64,000 bases of DNA from Acidobacteriota bacterium (GCA_030949985.1 JAUZRX010000004.1:1-64000), one strand, 5' to 3'. Positions 17,462 through 26,202 are shown, numbered from the stretch's first letter. Numbers and translations are program-made. Notes: generated by a model from the letters alone, not told the origin.

Positions 17462-17928
17462 TCCACCTCGAGCCGCAGCTCGACCTGCCGGATCAGCGGC
17501 ACCACGTAGTTGAGCGTCAGCCGCCGCAGCGAAAAGGCCCGCACCCGGGCCCGTGCGACCCGCGAAGAGAGGGTGAACTCGTCGATCACGGCGCCCTGGG
17601 CATCGAGCAAGCGCAGGTGCACCCGTACCCGCGCGGCACGCGCCCCGGAGTTTTCGACGTGGATCTCGTAGCGTTTCCAGGAGTAGCGCTGCTGCCCGCC
17701 CCGAGGCGGCAGCAGGGAATCGGACAACCGCTGGGAGTCAGCCGTGATCTTCAAGGCGGTCAGACGCACACTGCCCGCGCTCAGGCCGACTTTGAGTGCC
17801 TCGCCCTCGACAAAATCCAGCCGTGCGGAAGGCGGCGCAGCCTGCAACGACGACCACCCGGGGGCGAGCAGCGCAAGCAGCACCACCGCCATCGTTCCCA
17901 CGCGGCCTGCAACCGGGGCATGGTTCAT
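17458..17928 (-). CDS. Secreted beta-sandwich-like protein, unknown function
   Basis: This is a 156-residue protein. The ATG at 17928 is chosen over one at 17958 because it follows a strong GAGGAAAGG site and directly begins a signal peptide (AVVLLALLAPGWSSLQAAPP). The mature part alternates hydrophobic and polar residues (YEIHVENSGARAARVRVHLRLLDAQG), suggesting an immunoglobulin-like beta-sandwich. No catalytic residue or known family is seen. It heads the operon with the M28 peptidase, methyltransferase and kinase. Confidence 0.55.
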   Translation of the reverse strand: MNHAPVAGRVGTMAVVLLALLAPGWSSLQAAPPSARLDFVEGEALKVGLSAGSVRLTALKITADSQRLSDSLLPPRGGQQRYSWKRYEIHVENSGARAARVRVHLRLLDAQGAVIDEFTLSSRVARARVRAFSLRRLTLNYVVPLIRQVELRLEVE

Positions 17929-18108
17929 CGCTGGCCCTTTCCTCGCGGCATGCCGCATCCGTCAGACGGCCTCAGCTTAGCCCGGATCGAGCAGGCGGGC
18001 AGCCCCGGCCGCGCCCGGGAGGGGAGTCCGATCCCTTCCCGGGGACCAGTGGACGACCTCGCCGCGGCCACCTAGCTTGGACTGTGAAAGATTCGACCGA
18101 GGACGCCC

Positions 18109-18969
18109 ATGACGACCACCGATCCTTGCGTCACCGACTCCCAGGCACTCGCCGAAATCCTCGAAGAGGCCATCGACGACGGACACCTGACCCTCCCGCT
18201 GATGCCCGACGTCGCCGCCCGGGTCAAGGTGGAGGCCGCCAATCCCCATTCCAGCGCCCACAAGCTGGCCGGCATCATCACCACGGACGCGGCCCTGGCC
18301 GCACGGGTGCTGCGCATGGCCAATTCGGCGATCTACGCGGGCATGTCGGAAATCCGGGAACTGGACCTGGCCATCGGCCGCCTGGGCGCGGCGATGGTCG
18401 TGGCGCTGGCGGTGGGCGCGGCGGGCAAGGAGACCTTCCACTCGGACGACCCCGAGTTCGCCGAGGTGCTCCAGGAGGGCTGGGAGGAGTCCCTGCGTTC
18501 GGCCGCGTTCTGCCGCCAGGCGGCTCCCCTGATCGAGCGTTCCGCGGAGGAAGCCTTTCTCGCGGGCCTGATGCGTCGCTCGGGAGAGCCGATCCTCTTC
18601 AGCGTGCTGGCCGACAGGATCCAGCGGGGCAAACTGGCCCGCCCCGACACGGAGACGGCCCGGCGGGTCATCGCCCGCCTCGCCCCGCGGGCGGGAGCCC
18701 GCCTGCTGGGCGCCTGGGGGCTGCCCCGCGGCATCGTCAACGCCGTCGCCTGGCAGAACGACTTCGAGCAGGCCGACGAGGACGATCGCCTGCTCGCCGC
18801 GATCACCGGCCTGTCGGGCCTGGCCGCCGCCAACTGGTCCTCGCCGACCATGGCCCAGGATCTGGCCTCCCAGCCCGCGGCCGTGGCCGCCGGCCTGGAC
18901 GCGGGCGGCCTTTCCTCGCTGGCCAACAGGGCCCGGGAGGACTGGCGCGAACTCGCCCCCAGCCTCTGA
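18109..18969 (+). CDS. HDOD-domain signalling protein
   Basis: This is a 286-residue protein consisting of an HDOD domain, a relative of HD phosphohydrolases that generally lacks catalysis and serves in signalling (chemotaxis, biofilm and c-di-GMP circuits). Typical features are LPLMPDVAARVKVEAA at the start and ITTDAALAARVLRMANSAIY, then IRELDLAIGRLGAAMVVALA. The metal-binding HD pair is not visible in the expected position (EEAFLAGLMRRSGEP replaces an LHDIG-type motif). Its partner is not encoded next to it. Confidence 0.8.
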   Translation: MTTTDPCVTDSQALAEILEEAIDDGHLTLPLMPDVAARVKVEAANPHSSAHKLAGIITTDAALAARVLRMANSAIYAGMSEIRELDLAIGRLGAAMVVALAVGAAGKETFHSDDPEFAEVLQEGWEESLRSAAFCRQAAPLIERSAEEAFLAGLMRRSGEPILFSVLADRIQRGKLARPDTETARRVIARLAPRAGARLLGAWGLPRGIVNAVAWQNDFEQADEDDRLLAAITGLSGLAAANWSSPTMAQDLASQPAAVAAGLDAGGLSSLANRAREDWRELAPSL

Positions 18970-19134
18970 CGCCCCCTCCACCCCCCAGGCTTCGCTCCAC
19001 GGCGCTCCACGGCGGCGGACAGCCGCGGGGTCAAGAAGCGGCCGATCGGTCCGAAGAGTGTGGGGGGGGACGTTCCCCTCGAGGGAAAGGGCCACGGGCT
19101 CCCGGATGAGGGGAGCATCCGGGGAGGACTCGCC

Positions 19135-19686
19135 GTGAGACGCAGGACCAGGGGCTACACGCTGACCGAGATCATCCTGTCCATCGCTGTGATCGGCCTG
19201 CTCGCCGGATCCCTCTCGCCCCTGCTTCTGCGACACATCCAGGCATCGAGAGCCTCGACCGCGACCGGGGACCTCGACGAACTCGTCACCGCCTTCCAGA
19301 GCTACCGGAACGACACCGGCCACTGGCCCTGCCTGTGGAAGCCGGAGTCGAGCCCCGAGTTCCACAGCGACCTGGTCTCCATGACCTGCCTCTACGACGA
19401 CAACGGCCTGGAGGGCTGGGCGGGCCCCTACCTCTCCCGCTCCGCCGGCCGCACCCCGGAGCGGGAGGTGATGGCCGTCGAGGCGGGCGATCACTGGGAA
19501 GGTTTCGTGGACCCGTGGGGAAGACCCTACCGGGCCTGGTTCGCCACGTCGGCGACCGGGGGAGGCGGAATCGTCGTCTACTCCCTGGGCTCCAACGGCC
19601 TGCTGGACACCGGCGAACAGGCCCTGCTGGCCGGCCGGTGGCAGGGTGACGACCAGGGCCGGCGGGTCACCCCCCCGGCCCGCTGA
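19135..19686 (+). CDS. Type II secretion pseudopilin-like protein (GspG/PulG-like)
   Basis: This is a 183-residue protein. The start GTG at 19135 is set by an ideal GGGGAGG site 8 nt upstream. The N-terminus RRRTRGYTLTEIILSIAVIG is a class III prepilin signal: basic leader, Gly-Tyr cleavage position, Thr and Glu at +5, then a hydrophobic helix. Residues around DPWGRPYRAWF and VYSLGSNGLLDTGE resemble the calcium-loop region of major pseudopilins. The usual Phe at +1 is replaced by Tyr. No other secretion or pilus genes are adjacent, so it is an orphan that would rely on machinery encoded elsewhere. Confidence 0.75.
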   Translation: MRRRTRGYTLTEIILSIAVIGLLAGSLSPLLLRHIQASRASTATGDLDELVTAFQSYRNDTGHWPCLWKPESSPEFHSDLVSMTCLYDDNGLEGWAGPYLSRSAGRTPEREVMAVEAGDHWEGFVDPWGRPYRAWFATSATGGGGIVVYSLGSNGLLDTGEQALLAGRWQGDDQGRRVTPPAR

Positions 19687-19801
19687 ACCTCGTCCCGCCT
19701 CCCCGCGGAAAAACGCGGCCCGGAGGGCCGGGCGGCCCCGGGCGAAACGCTGATAGAGTCGACGCGGGAGGCTTGTTCGACGGGCCGCCGGGACGGACCA
19801 G

Positions 19802-20308
19802 ATGTCCGAGACGCCTCGATTCATCGCTGACGTGATGCTGGGCCGGCTGACCCGCTGGCTGCGCATGCTGGGCTGTGACGTGAGCTGGAACAGCCGCTGG
19901 GACGACCTCACCATCGCATCCCTCGCCGCCCGGGAAGGTCGCTGGATCCTGACCCGGGACCACGGCCTGCTGGCCCGGCGCACCGTACGCCGGGGCCTGC
20001 TGATCGAATCGGATCGGGTGGAAGAACAGCTCCGACAGGTCGCGGAGCACTTCGATCTCGATTTCAGCGCCGGCCCGCGCTTCACCCGCTGCACCTTCTG
20101 CAATCTCCGCCTCGAACCGCTGGAGCGCGCGGCCGTCCGCGGCCGCGTCCCCCCCTACGTCCTGCGGCGCCACACACGCTTTTCCACCTGCCGGGGATGT
20201 GGGCGGATCTTCTGGAAGGGCAGCCACGCGGCCCACGCCGCCGCCCACCTGGCCGGAGGGCGTCCCCGCGGCGGCGGCCCGGACGAGGAAATCGAATCTC
20301 CGCCTTGA
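19802..20308 (+). CDS. Mut7-C family putative RNase with zinc ribbon
   Basis: This is a 168-residue protein of the Mut7-C (DUF82) family, a PIN-like domain fused to a zinc ribbon. The conserved opening RFIADVMLGRLTRWLRMLG, the ILTRDHGLL motif with acidic active-site residues, and two CxxC pairs (CTFCN and CRGCGRIFWKGSH) are all present. Family members are proposed to be ribonucleases, though direct evidence is limited. The C-terminal 20 residues are Gly/Arg-rich. It is followed 36 nt later by two tRNA genes on the same strand. Confidence 0.85.
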   Translation: MSETPRFIADVMLGRLTRWLRMLGCDVSWNSRWDDLTIASLAAREGRWILTRDHGLLARRTVRRGLLIESDRVEEQLRQVAEHFDLDFSAGPRFTRCTFCNLRLEPLERAAVRGRVPPYVLRRHTRFSTCRGCGRIFWKGSHAAHAAAHLAGGRPRGGGPDEEIESPP

Positions 20309-20344
20309 CGCAGGGGGAGTCGGCCCGTAATCTCTGTCCTTCGC

Positions 20345-20420
20345 GGGCGGCTAGCTCAGCTGGAAGAGCGCCTGCCTTACACGCAGGAAGTCACTGGTTC
20401 GAGCCCGGTGCCGCCCACCA
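20345..20420 (+). tRNA. tRNA-Val (anticodon TAC)
   Basis: The acceptor stem GGGCGGC (20345-20351) pairs with GCCGCCC (20410-20416). The anticodon stem CCTGC/GCAGG holds loop CTTACAC, giving anticodon TAC (Val). The T arm contains GGTTCGAGCC. CCA is encoded at the 3' end. The length is 76 nt. Confidence 0.97.
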
Positions 20421-20441
20421 GATGGAAGCAATCGCCCTAGC

Positions 20442-20518
20442 GGGGGCGTGGTGCAGTTGGTTAGCACGCAGGCCTGTCAAGCCTGAGGTCGCGGGTTCAA
20501 GTCCCGTCGCTCCCGCCA
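20442..20518 (+). tRNA. tRNA-Asp (anticodon GTC)
   Basis: The acceptor stem GGGGGCG pairs with CGCTCCC (one G-U pair). The anticodon stem CAGGC/GCCTG holds loop CTGTCAA, giving anticodon GTC (Asp). The T-loop is TTCAAGT and CCA is encoded. It lies 21 nt after tRNA-Val, so the two are probably co-transcribed. Confidence 0.97.
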
Positions 20519-20578
20519 ATCCACCAAAAGCCGGATCTCACCGATCGCCCCCGTCGGTCACCCCGTCCGACGCCCCCC

Positions 20579-21364
20579 TCACGACTGGGGCGTGCGATGG
20601 ACGACCGCGGTGGAAGCCTGGTCGCTGGGCATGATGAGGATCTCCTCGATGTTGACGTGGGGCGGCCGGTCCAGGGCCCAGATCACCGCCTCGGCCACAT
20701 CGTCGGCGCCGAGGGGGGTCAGGCCCCGGTAGACGGCCTTGGCCTTGTCGGCATCTCCGTGGAAGCGAACCAGGCTGAACTCGGTGTCCACCATCCCCGG
20801 ATCCACCGAGGTGACCCGGATGCCCTTCCCCACGGTGTCCAGCCGCAGGCCCCGGTTCAGGGCGCGAACGAAGGACTTGGTCCCGCAGTAGACGGCTCCC
20901 CGGGGATAGACCTCACGCCCCGAGATCGACCCGATGTTGACGATGTGACCGCCGCCCCGGGCCACCATCCCCGGGATCAGCATGCGCGTGACGTTCAGCA
21001 GACCCTTGATGTTGGTGTCGACCATCCGGTCCCAGTCGTCGAAATCGCCTTCCGGGAAATCACTGAGCCCCGACGCCAGGCCCGCGTTGTTGACCAGGAT
21101 ATCCACCTCGCCCCACCCGGCTTCGGCAATCTGGCCGAGGGACGTGCGCACGTCTTCACGATCCCGCACATCCACCTGGAGCGCCCCACAGCTTTCGGGG
21201 CCGTGCCGGAGGACGATTTGGTCCCGCAGCGCGATCAACCGTTCTTCCCGGCGGGCAGCGACGATCACCCGCGCACCGGCCTCGGCCAGATGGACCGCGC
21301 ACGCCGCCCCAATGCCCGAACTGGCGCCCGTGACCAGGGCGATCTTGCCTTTCAGACGACTCAT
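20579..21364 (-). CDS. SDR oxidoreductase, YdfG/serine dehydrogenase-like
   Basis: This is a 261-residue NADP-dependent short-chain dehydrogenase. The cofactor motif is LVTGASSGIGAACA followed by VIVAARREER, where basic residues favour NADP. Also present are DILVNNAGLASG, catalytic Ser in NIGSISGREVYPRG and the YCGTK catalytic tetrad. The overall pattern (IVNIGSISGREVYPRGAVYC, IRVTSVDPGMVDTEFS) closely resembles YdfG-type 3-hydroxy acid dehydrogenases. A GGGAGGAG site precedes the ATG at 21364. The gene is transcribed toward the tRNA pair and is divergent from the HDOD gene at 21444. Confidence 0.9.
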   Translation of the reverse strand: MSRLKGKIALVTGASSGIGAACAVHLAEAGARVIVAARREERLIALRDQIVLRHGPESCGALQVDVRDREDVRTSLGQIAEAGWGEVDILVNNAGLASGLSDFPEGDFDDWDRMVDTNIKGLLNVTRMLIPGMVARGGGHIVNIGSISGREVYPRGAVYCGTKSFVRALNRGLRLDTVGKGIRVTSVDPGMVDTEFSLVRFHGDADKAKAVYRGLTPLGADDVAEAVIWALDRPPHVNIEEILIMPSDQASTAVVHRTPQS

Positions 21365-21443
21365 GGTGTCTCCTCCCACTCGAAGGGACATATTACCGGA
21401 GAACCCCGGGGCAGGCTCCGGGGACGCACCCGGAGGGGAAACA

Positions 21444-22508
21444 GTGTTCTGGAGTCGCTGGACGAAGAAAAGGCGGGCCAAGGCGGTCGAAAGAGAAAAA
21501 AGCCGGACCGCCACCGCCGTCGCAACGCCACCGAACCCCGCGCCGCCGAACCCCGCGCCGCACCCGCCCGCCGCGACCGGCGGCTGGTTCAGCAAGGCCG
21601 AGATCGCGGCGCTCAAGGACGTGCAGGACGACCGGCAACTGGCCCAGATCATCTCCCGCCAGGTCCCCGGGGCCGACCGGGAGGAGGTGCTCTTCCGCCA
21701 CAGCCTCTCGCGGGCGATCTATCTCGGTGAATACGACCTGCCCATCCTGCCCCAGGCGGCGGCCCAGGTCATGGAACTCTCGACCAATCCCCGGGCGGAG
21801 GTGGGCGACTACGTCACGGTGATCGAGTCGGATCACTCCCTGGTCCGAGCCATCGTCGACACCGCCAACTCCTCCTTCTTCGCCTCTCTCTCCGGATCGG
21901 CGACCCTCGAACAGGCCATCGTCCGCATCGGTCTGCGCCAGGTGGACCAGATCACGATGATCCACGCCCTGCGCTCGAAGGTCTTCCGGGTCGCCGGTTT
22001 CGAGGAGATGACCCAGCGGGTGGTCAAGCATTCGCTGGCCTCCGCGGTGGCGGCCCGGGTGGTCGCCGAGGCCCTGGGAGAGCCCCACAGCCAGGCGTTT
22101 CTCGGCGGGCTGTTCCACGACGTGGGCAAGCTGGTGATCCTGGGCCTGGTGGGCCAGGTCCAGCGAAAGCTCGACTGGGCGGCGCCCCATGAGCTGGTGG
22201 AATCGGCCTTCGACGCCTACCACGTCTTCACCGGCTCGAGCCTGTGCACCCACTGGAACTTTCCCGAGGCCCTGTCCCGGGGAATCGCCAACCATCACGA
22301 CCCGGACCAGGCGGCGGCCCAACGCCTGGACCAGGCGATCTACCTGGGCAACCTCCTGGCCCACTCCCTGGCCGCCGGCGACGGCAGTTCGGTCTGCGCG
22401 CCGGAAGACCCGGTACTCGTCGCAGCGGCCTGGACTCCCGCGCGACTCGAGGAGATCCGCGCCGACGTGCTCAAACACCTCGAGGCCTACAAGGCCCTCG
22501 GTTTCTAG
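21444..22508 (+). CDS. HDOD-domain signalling protein with Pro-rich N-terminus
   Basis: This is a 354-residue protein. A GTG start at 21444 follows a GGAGGGG site. The first 55 residues are basic and then Pro/Ala-rich, including a 2 x 15-bp direct repeat in the DNA (21531-21560). The HDOD domain spans about residues 90-300: YDLPILPQAAAQVMEL, SDHSLVRAIVDTANSSFF, LEQAIVRIGLRQVDQITMIHA. Unlike the protein at 18109, it keeps an HD-like pair (FLGGLFHDVGKLVILG) and a later NHHDP. Its stop TAG is part of a CTAG that also supplies the stop of the convergent MFS gene. Confidence 0.85.
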   Translation: MFWSRWTKKRRAKAVEREKSRTATAVATPPNPAPPNPAPHPPAATGGWFSKAEIAALKDVQDDRQLAQIISRQVPGADREEVLFRHSLSRAIYLGEYDLPILPQAAAQVMELSTNPRAEVGDYVTVIESDHSLVRAIVDTANSSFFASLSGSATLEQAIVRIGLRQVDQITMIHALRSKVFRVAGFEEMTQRVVKHSLASAVAARVVAEALGEPHSQAFLGGLFHDVGKLVILGLVGQVQRKLDWAAPHELVESAFDAYHVFTGSSLCTHWNFPEALSRGIANHHDPDQAAAQRLDQAIYLGNLLAHSLAAGDGSSVCAPEDPVLVAAAWTPARLEEIRADVLKHLEAYKALGF

Positions 22509-23641
22509 TCCCGCTCCCGCCGCGGCGCCCGGCTCGCCAGCGCCACCAGGGCTCCGAGGAGACTGGCCGCCGCGGCGACGGCGAACAGCCCCCGGTATCC
22601 CAGCGCGAGCTGCCCACGACCGGCGAGAAAGCTGCCCAGGCCGATGGCCGCCCCGTAAGAGCAGGCCGAGACCAGGGACTGGCCGAGGGCCTTGCGCCCC
22701 GGGGGCGAGAGCCGGTCCACCAGGCGAATCGTCGAGACGTGCAGCAGGCCGAAGGAAATCCCGTGGAGGGTCTGCCCCGCCGCCAGCCAGCCCAGCGGCG
22801 GCCCGCCCGCATAGAGGCCCCAGCGCAGGGAACCCGCCAGCAGCGAGAGGACGAAAGCGCCCTTCAGGCCGATCCGCCTGATCAAGAACCCCGAGACGGC
22901 CATCATCGCCACCTCGGCCGCCACTCCCCAGCCCCAGAGCAGGCCCGTGACGGTGCCGCTGACGCCGGCTTCCTGGAGTTGCAGGGTGAAAAAGGCGTAG
23001 TAGGGCCCGTGGGCTCCCTGGCCGAGACCGGCGGCCACGATCACCACGGCGAGGGCCGCCCGGGGCAGACCCGCACTCTCCACCGCCGATCGCCGGCCCG
23101 GCGCCCGTGGCGCGGGCAGGACCAGCGCCACCACCGCTCCCAGGGCCAGGGGAAGGCCCATCAGACTCACCATCGAGGTCTCGGACAAGCCCTCCAGGTC
23201 GACCCCCATGCCCAGGCAGAAGCTGGCGACGATGAAGCCCACCGAGCCCCACAAGCGAATCCGACCGTACCCCTGGGGGCGGTCCCCGAGGGCAGCCATG
23301 GTCAGAGTCTCGGCGAGGGGAAACAGGGGCACGAGAAAGAACCCGTGGAGCGCCAGGCAGGCGAAAATCGCCGCGGGATGCACCGCCCAGGCCAGGGCCA
23401 CCAGGCTGCTCCCCGCCAGCAGCGAGGCCAGCGCCAACAATCGCCGGGGATGGTTCAACCGGTCGGCGACCAGCCCCCACAGGGGCGGCAGGAGGAAGCG
23501 GGAGACCTGCACGGTCGCCAGCGCCAGCCCGATTCCCGCGGCATCCAGCCCCCGCGAGCGCAGCAGGGGCGGCAACCAGGGCAGAAAGACCCCCAGGTAG
23601 GCGAAGAGCAGAAAGTAGAAACAGGCCAGACGCCAAGCCAC
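22505..23641 (-). CDS. MFS transporter (MFS_1-like, PPP family)
   Basis: This is a 378-residue, 12-helix major facilitator. The first helix is FYFLLFAYLGVFLPWLPPLL, and the loop WGLVADRLNHPRRLL carries motif A in the form typical of 3-phenylpropionate/nucleoside transporter relatives. Helix-rich repeats continue to the end. There is no ATG in the natural N-terminal region. The GTG at 23641 with an upstream GGGAGA is my choice, though the open frame continues further and the start is uncertain. The substrate is unknown. It is divergent from the SirB1-like gene at 23808. Confidence 0.85.
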   Translation of the reverse strand: MAWRLACFYFLLFAYLGVFLPWLPPLLRSRGLDAAGIGLALATVQVSRFLLPPLWGLVADRLNHPRRLLALASLLAGSSLVALAWAVHPAAIFACLALHGFFLVPLFPLAETLTMAALGDRPQGYGRIRLWGSVGFIVASFCLGMGVDLEGLSETSMVSLMGLPLALGAVVALVLPAPRAPGRRSAVESAGLPRAALAVVIVAAGLGQGAHGPYYAFFTLQLQEAGVSGTVTGLLWGWGVAAEVAMMAVSGFLIRRIGLKGAFVLSLLAGSLRWGLYAGGPPLGWLAAGQTLHGISFGLLHVSTIRLVDRLSPPGRKALGQSLVSACSYGAAIGLGSFLAGRGQLALGYRGLFAVAAAASLLGALVALASRAPRRERD

Positions 23642-23807
23642 CTGCCGTCGTCTCCCGCGGGCGTCACGGGCCGTGCGCCCTGGCAGCCCTCCCCCGGCGC
23701 GCCTTGCGCGGAGGCCATGCCGGATCCCAGCATGTACCGGGAAGGCTCTTGTGGCACCCTTGGACCCCCGCACCCCCGAGCCGGGGTGGCGCGGACAGGA
23801 CACAGCG

Positions 23808-24632
23808 ATGGCGAAGATCCGTGCAAACAGGGCCCTCGAGGCCCTGCTGGCCCAACCCGACGGCTCGTGGAGCCTGGCCGAGGGGGCCCTCGCCGTCGCG
23901 CGGATCGGGGGGCGCGAAGTGGACGAGGCCGCCTGCCTGGCGGAGCTGGATCGCCTGGGAAGGCGGGCGCGTCGCGCGATGGGCACGGCCCGTCATCCAC
24001 GCTTTCTCGCCGGCGGCCTGGCGCGCCTGCTCTTCACCGAGGAAGGCTTCGCAGGGCCCGAAGATCCCGCCCCGGAGCACTGGCTGATCGACGTCGCCCT
24101 GGCCGGCAGGCAGGCGGGCCCCTCCCTGCTCGGGGTGATCCTGATCGAAGTGGGCCGCCGCTCAGGGGTCCGCCTGGCCCCGGTGGGCCTGCCGGACCGA
24201 CTCCTTCTCCGCCTGGGACGGGAAGAACAGGCCCGCTTCTTCGACCCGGAGAGCGGCCTCGAGGAGTGGAGCCGGGAGGCGATCGGCCGGTGGATCGAAA
24301 CCCGCAGTGGGGGGCACGACACCTTCCGCGAGGGCCATCTGCGGGAGATCACCGCCACCCAGGCCCTCGCGCGCCTGGTGTGGGACATCAAGATCCACGC
24401 CTGGACCCACCGGGAACTGGACCTGGCCCTCGAGGCCGCCGAAATGATGCTCACGATCCGTCCCGACGACCCCCGCGAGATCGCCGACCGGGGACGCATC
24501 CTCTTCGCGCTGGGCCGCTACGAGGAGGCGATCGGCCAGTTCGAGGCCTTCCTCTCCTGCTGTCCCCGCGGCGAGGAGGCCGAGGGGATGCGGGAGCTGA
24601 TCCTCGACGCCCGGCGGAGGCTCCAGCGATGA
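23808..24632 (+). CDS. SirB1-like transglutaminase-fold protein with TPR-like tail
   Basis: This is a 274-residue protein resembling the SirB1/transglutaminase-like family. The hallmark region is recognisable (LARLLFTEEGFAG, then LLGVILIEVGRRSGVRLAPVGLPDRLLLRLG and FFDPESG), followed by a helical repeat region (LDLALEAAEMMLTIRPDDPREIADRG, LFALGRYEEAIGQFEAFL). The usual PGHF motif reads PDRL, and DPFNGG reads DPESG, so the presumed active-site His is missing. The gene overlaps the flavin reductase gene by 4 nt (ATGA). Its biochemical role is not established. Confidence 0.65.
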   Translation: MAKIRANRALEALLAQPDGSWSLAEGALAVARIGGREVDEAACLAELDRLGRRARRAMGTARHPRFLAGGLARLLFTEEGFAGPEDPAPEHWLIDVALAGRQAGPSLLGVILIEVGRRSGVRLAPVGLPDRLLLRLGREEQARFFDPESGLEEWSREAIGRWIETRSGGHDTFREGHLREITATQALARLVWDIKIHAWTHRELDLALEAAEMMLTIRPDDPREIADRGRILFALGRYEEAIGQFEAFLSCCPRGEEAEGMRELILDARRRLQR

Positions 24633-25255
24633 CGGACACCAGCCGCGTCAAGATCGATCCCGCCCGACTGACCCCGGCGCAGAACTATTTCTTCCTGATC
24701 TCCGCCATCGTTCCCCGGCCCATCGCCTGGATCTCCACCCGCTCGCCCGAGGGCAGCACCAACCTGGCGCCGTTCTCCTTCTTCCAGGGCGTGGCGGCGG
24801 ACCCGCCGACCCTGATGGTCTCCATCGCCCGCACCAAGAAGAGCGGCGAGACCAAGGACACCCTGGCCAACATCCAGGCGACCGGCGAGTTCGTAGTCAA
24901 CATGGTCCCGGGAGAGCTGGCCGGGCCCATGGAAGCCAGCGCCGACGAACTCCCCGCCGGCGAGAGCGAGATCGACCGCGCCGGCCTGGCCACTTTCTCC
25001 GCCGAGCGCGTCTCGGCGCCCTGCCTGGCCGATTCTCCGGTGAACCTCGAATGCCGGCTGAGCCGAGAGGTGGCCATCGGCTCCTGCGTGGCGGTCTTCG
25101 GAGAGGTCCTGCTGGCCCACGTGCGAGAAGATCTGCTCGACGAACGCGGCACCATCGACCCCGATCGCCTGGCCCCCCTGGCCCGGCTGGGAGGCTCCCT
25201 CTACCTGCCCTATGGGAAGGCGATCCGGCTGCGCCCCGCGTCAGGCTCCCGCTGA
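24629..25255 (+). CDS. Flavin reductase-like FMN-binding protein
   Basis: This is a 208-residue protein of the flavin reductase-like (FMN-binding split barrel) family. The diagnostic segment SAIVPRPIAWISTRSPEGSTNLAPFSFFQGVAADPP (in parts) and KKSGETKDTLANIQATGEFVVN bind FMN in this family. The C-terminal LARLGGSLYLPYG is also typical. It is likely to use NAD(P)H or an electron-transfer partner to reduce flavin. It begins within the end of the SirB1-like gene (ATGA overlap) and ends 139 bp before etfB, so an electron-transfer connection is plausible but unproven. Confidence 0.85.
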   Translation: MTDTSRVKIDPARLTPAQNYFFLISAIVPRPIAWISTRSPEGSTNLAPFSFFQGVAADPPTLMVSIARTKKSGETKDTLANIQATGEFVVNMVPGELAGPMEASADELPAGESEIDRAGLATFSAERVSAPCLADSPVNLECRLSREVAIGSCVAVFGEVLLAHVREDLLDERGTIDPDRLAPLARLGGSLYLPYGKAIRLRPASGSR

Positions 25256-25394
25256 TCGCCCCCCGGCCTTGCCGGACATGCTAACCAAACGGTATCCTTC
25301 GCGCCTCATCCGTGCTCTCCGCCCGCCCTCCGGGGCGGGGGCCCTCTCTGGCCGGCGAGGCGGAAACGCCCTCATCTCCTGAAGGACAACGAAC

Positions 25395-26189
25395 ATGAAG
25401 ATCCTCGTTTGCATCAAGCAGGTGCCTGACAAGGACGCCCGCCTCGTGCTCGACGATGCCGGGCGGGGCATCGTGCAGGCCGACCTCGACTGGGAAGTCA
25501 ACGAATCGGACCGCTACGCCGTGGAAACCGGCCTGCGCATCCGGGAAGCCCAGGGCGGGGGCGAGGTGGTGGTCTGCACGCTGGGGCCCGACCGTGCCCG
25601 CAAGGCCCTCAACACCGCCCTGGCCATGGGCGCCGACCGGGGGATCCACCTCTCCGACCCGGACTACCGGGGCGGTGATCCGATGACCGTAGCCCGGGTG
25701 CTGGCCGCGGTGGCCCGTCACGAAGAGGCCGAGCTGGTGCTCTGCGGCACCCGGTCGGACGACGAGGGCTATGGCCAGACGCCGATCCTGCTGGCCGGCC
25801 TGCTCGACCGCCCGGCGGTGTTCCTGACCATGGGCGTGGAGGTCCAGGACGGCTCGCTGAAGGTGGTCCGCGAGCTGGAAGCCGGACGCCAGGAAGAATC
25901 GATCGTGCCCCTGCCGGCGGTGCTGGCCATCCAGAGCGGCATCTACGAGGTGCGGTACACGTCGCTGAAGGGAATCATGGCCGCCAAGCGCAAAAAGGTC
26001 ACCCAGCCCACGCCCACCGAGCTGGGCCTGTCCAGCGATCAGATCGGCGGCACCGGCCAGCGGCTCGAGGTGCTGAGCATGGCGCCTCCGGAGGCCGGCG
26101 GGCAGTGCGAGTTCATCGAAGCCGACAAGCCCGACGTCGCCGCCCGGGAACTGGTGGAAAAGCTGCGTCGCGAAGCGAAGGTCATCTGA
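25395..26189 (+). CDS. etfB: Electron transfer flavoprotein subunit beta
   Basis: This is a 264-residue EtfB. The N-terminus MKILVCIKQVPDKDARLVLD, the AMGADRG motif and VVLCGTRSDDEGYGQTPILLAGLL (as ELVLCGTRSDDEGYG) are family signatures. The recognition-loop region and the C-terminal TSLKGIMAAKRKKVTQ are normal. EtfB pairs with EtfA to shuttle electrons from acyl-CoA and other dehydrogenases to the quinone pool. The etfA gene follows 13 nt downstream. Confidence 0.95.
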   Translation: MKILVCIKQVPDKDARLVLDDAGRGIVQADLDWEVNESDRYAVETGLRIREAQGGGEVVVCTLGPDRARKALNTALAMGADRGIHLSDPDYRGGDPMTVARVLAAVARHEEAELVLCGTRSDDEGYGQTPILLAGLLDRPAVFLTMGVEVQDGSLKVVRELEAGRQEESIVPLPAVLAIQSGIYEVRYTSLKGIMAAKRKKVTQPTPTELGLSSDQIGGTGQRLEVLSMAPPEAGGQCEFIEADKPDVAARELVEKLRREAKVI

Positions 26190-26202
26190 AGGGGGCGTGA
26201 CG

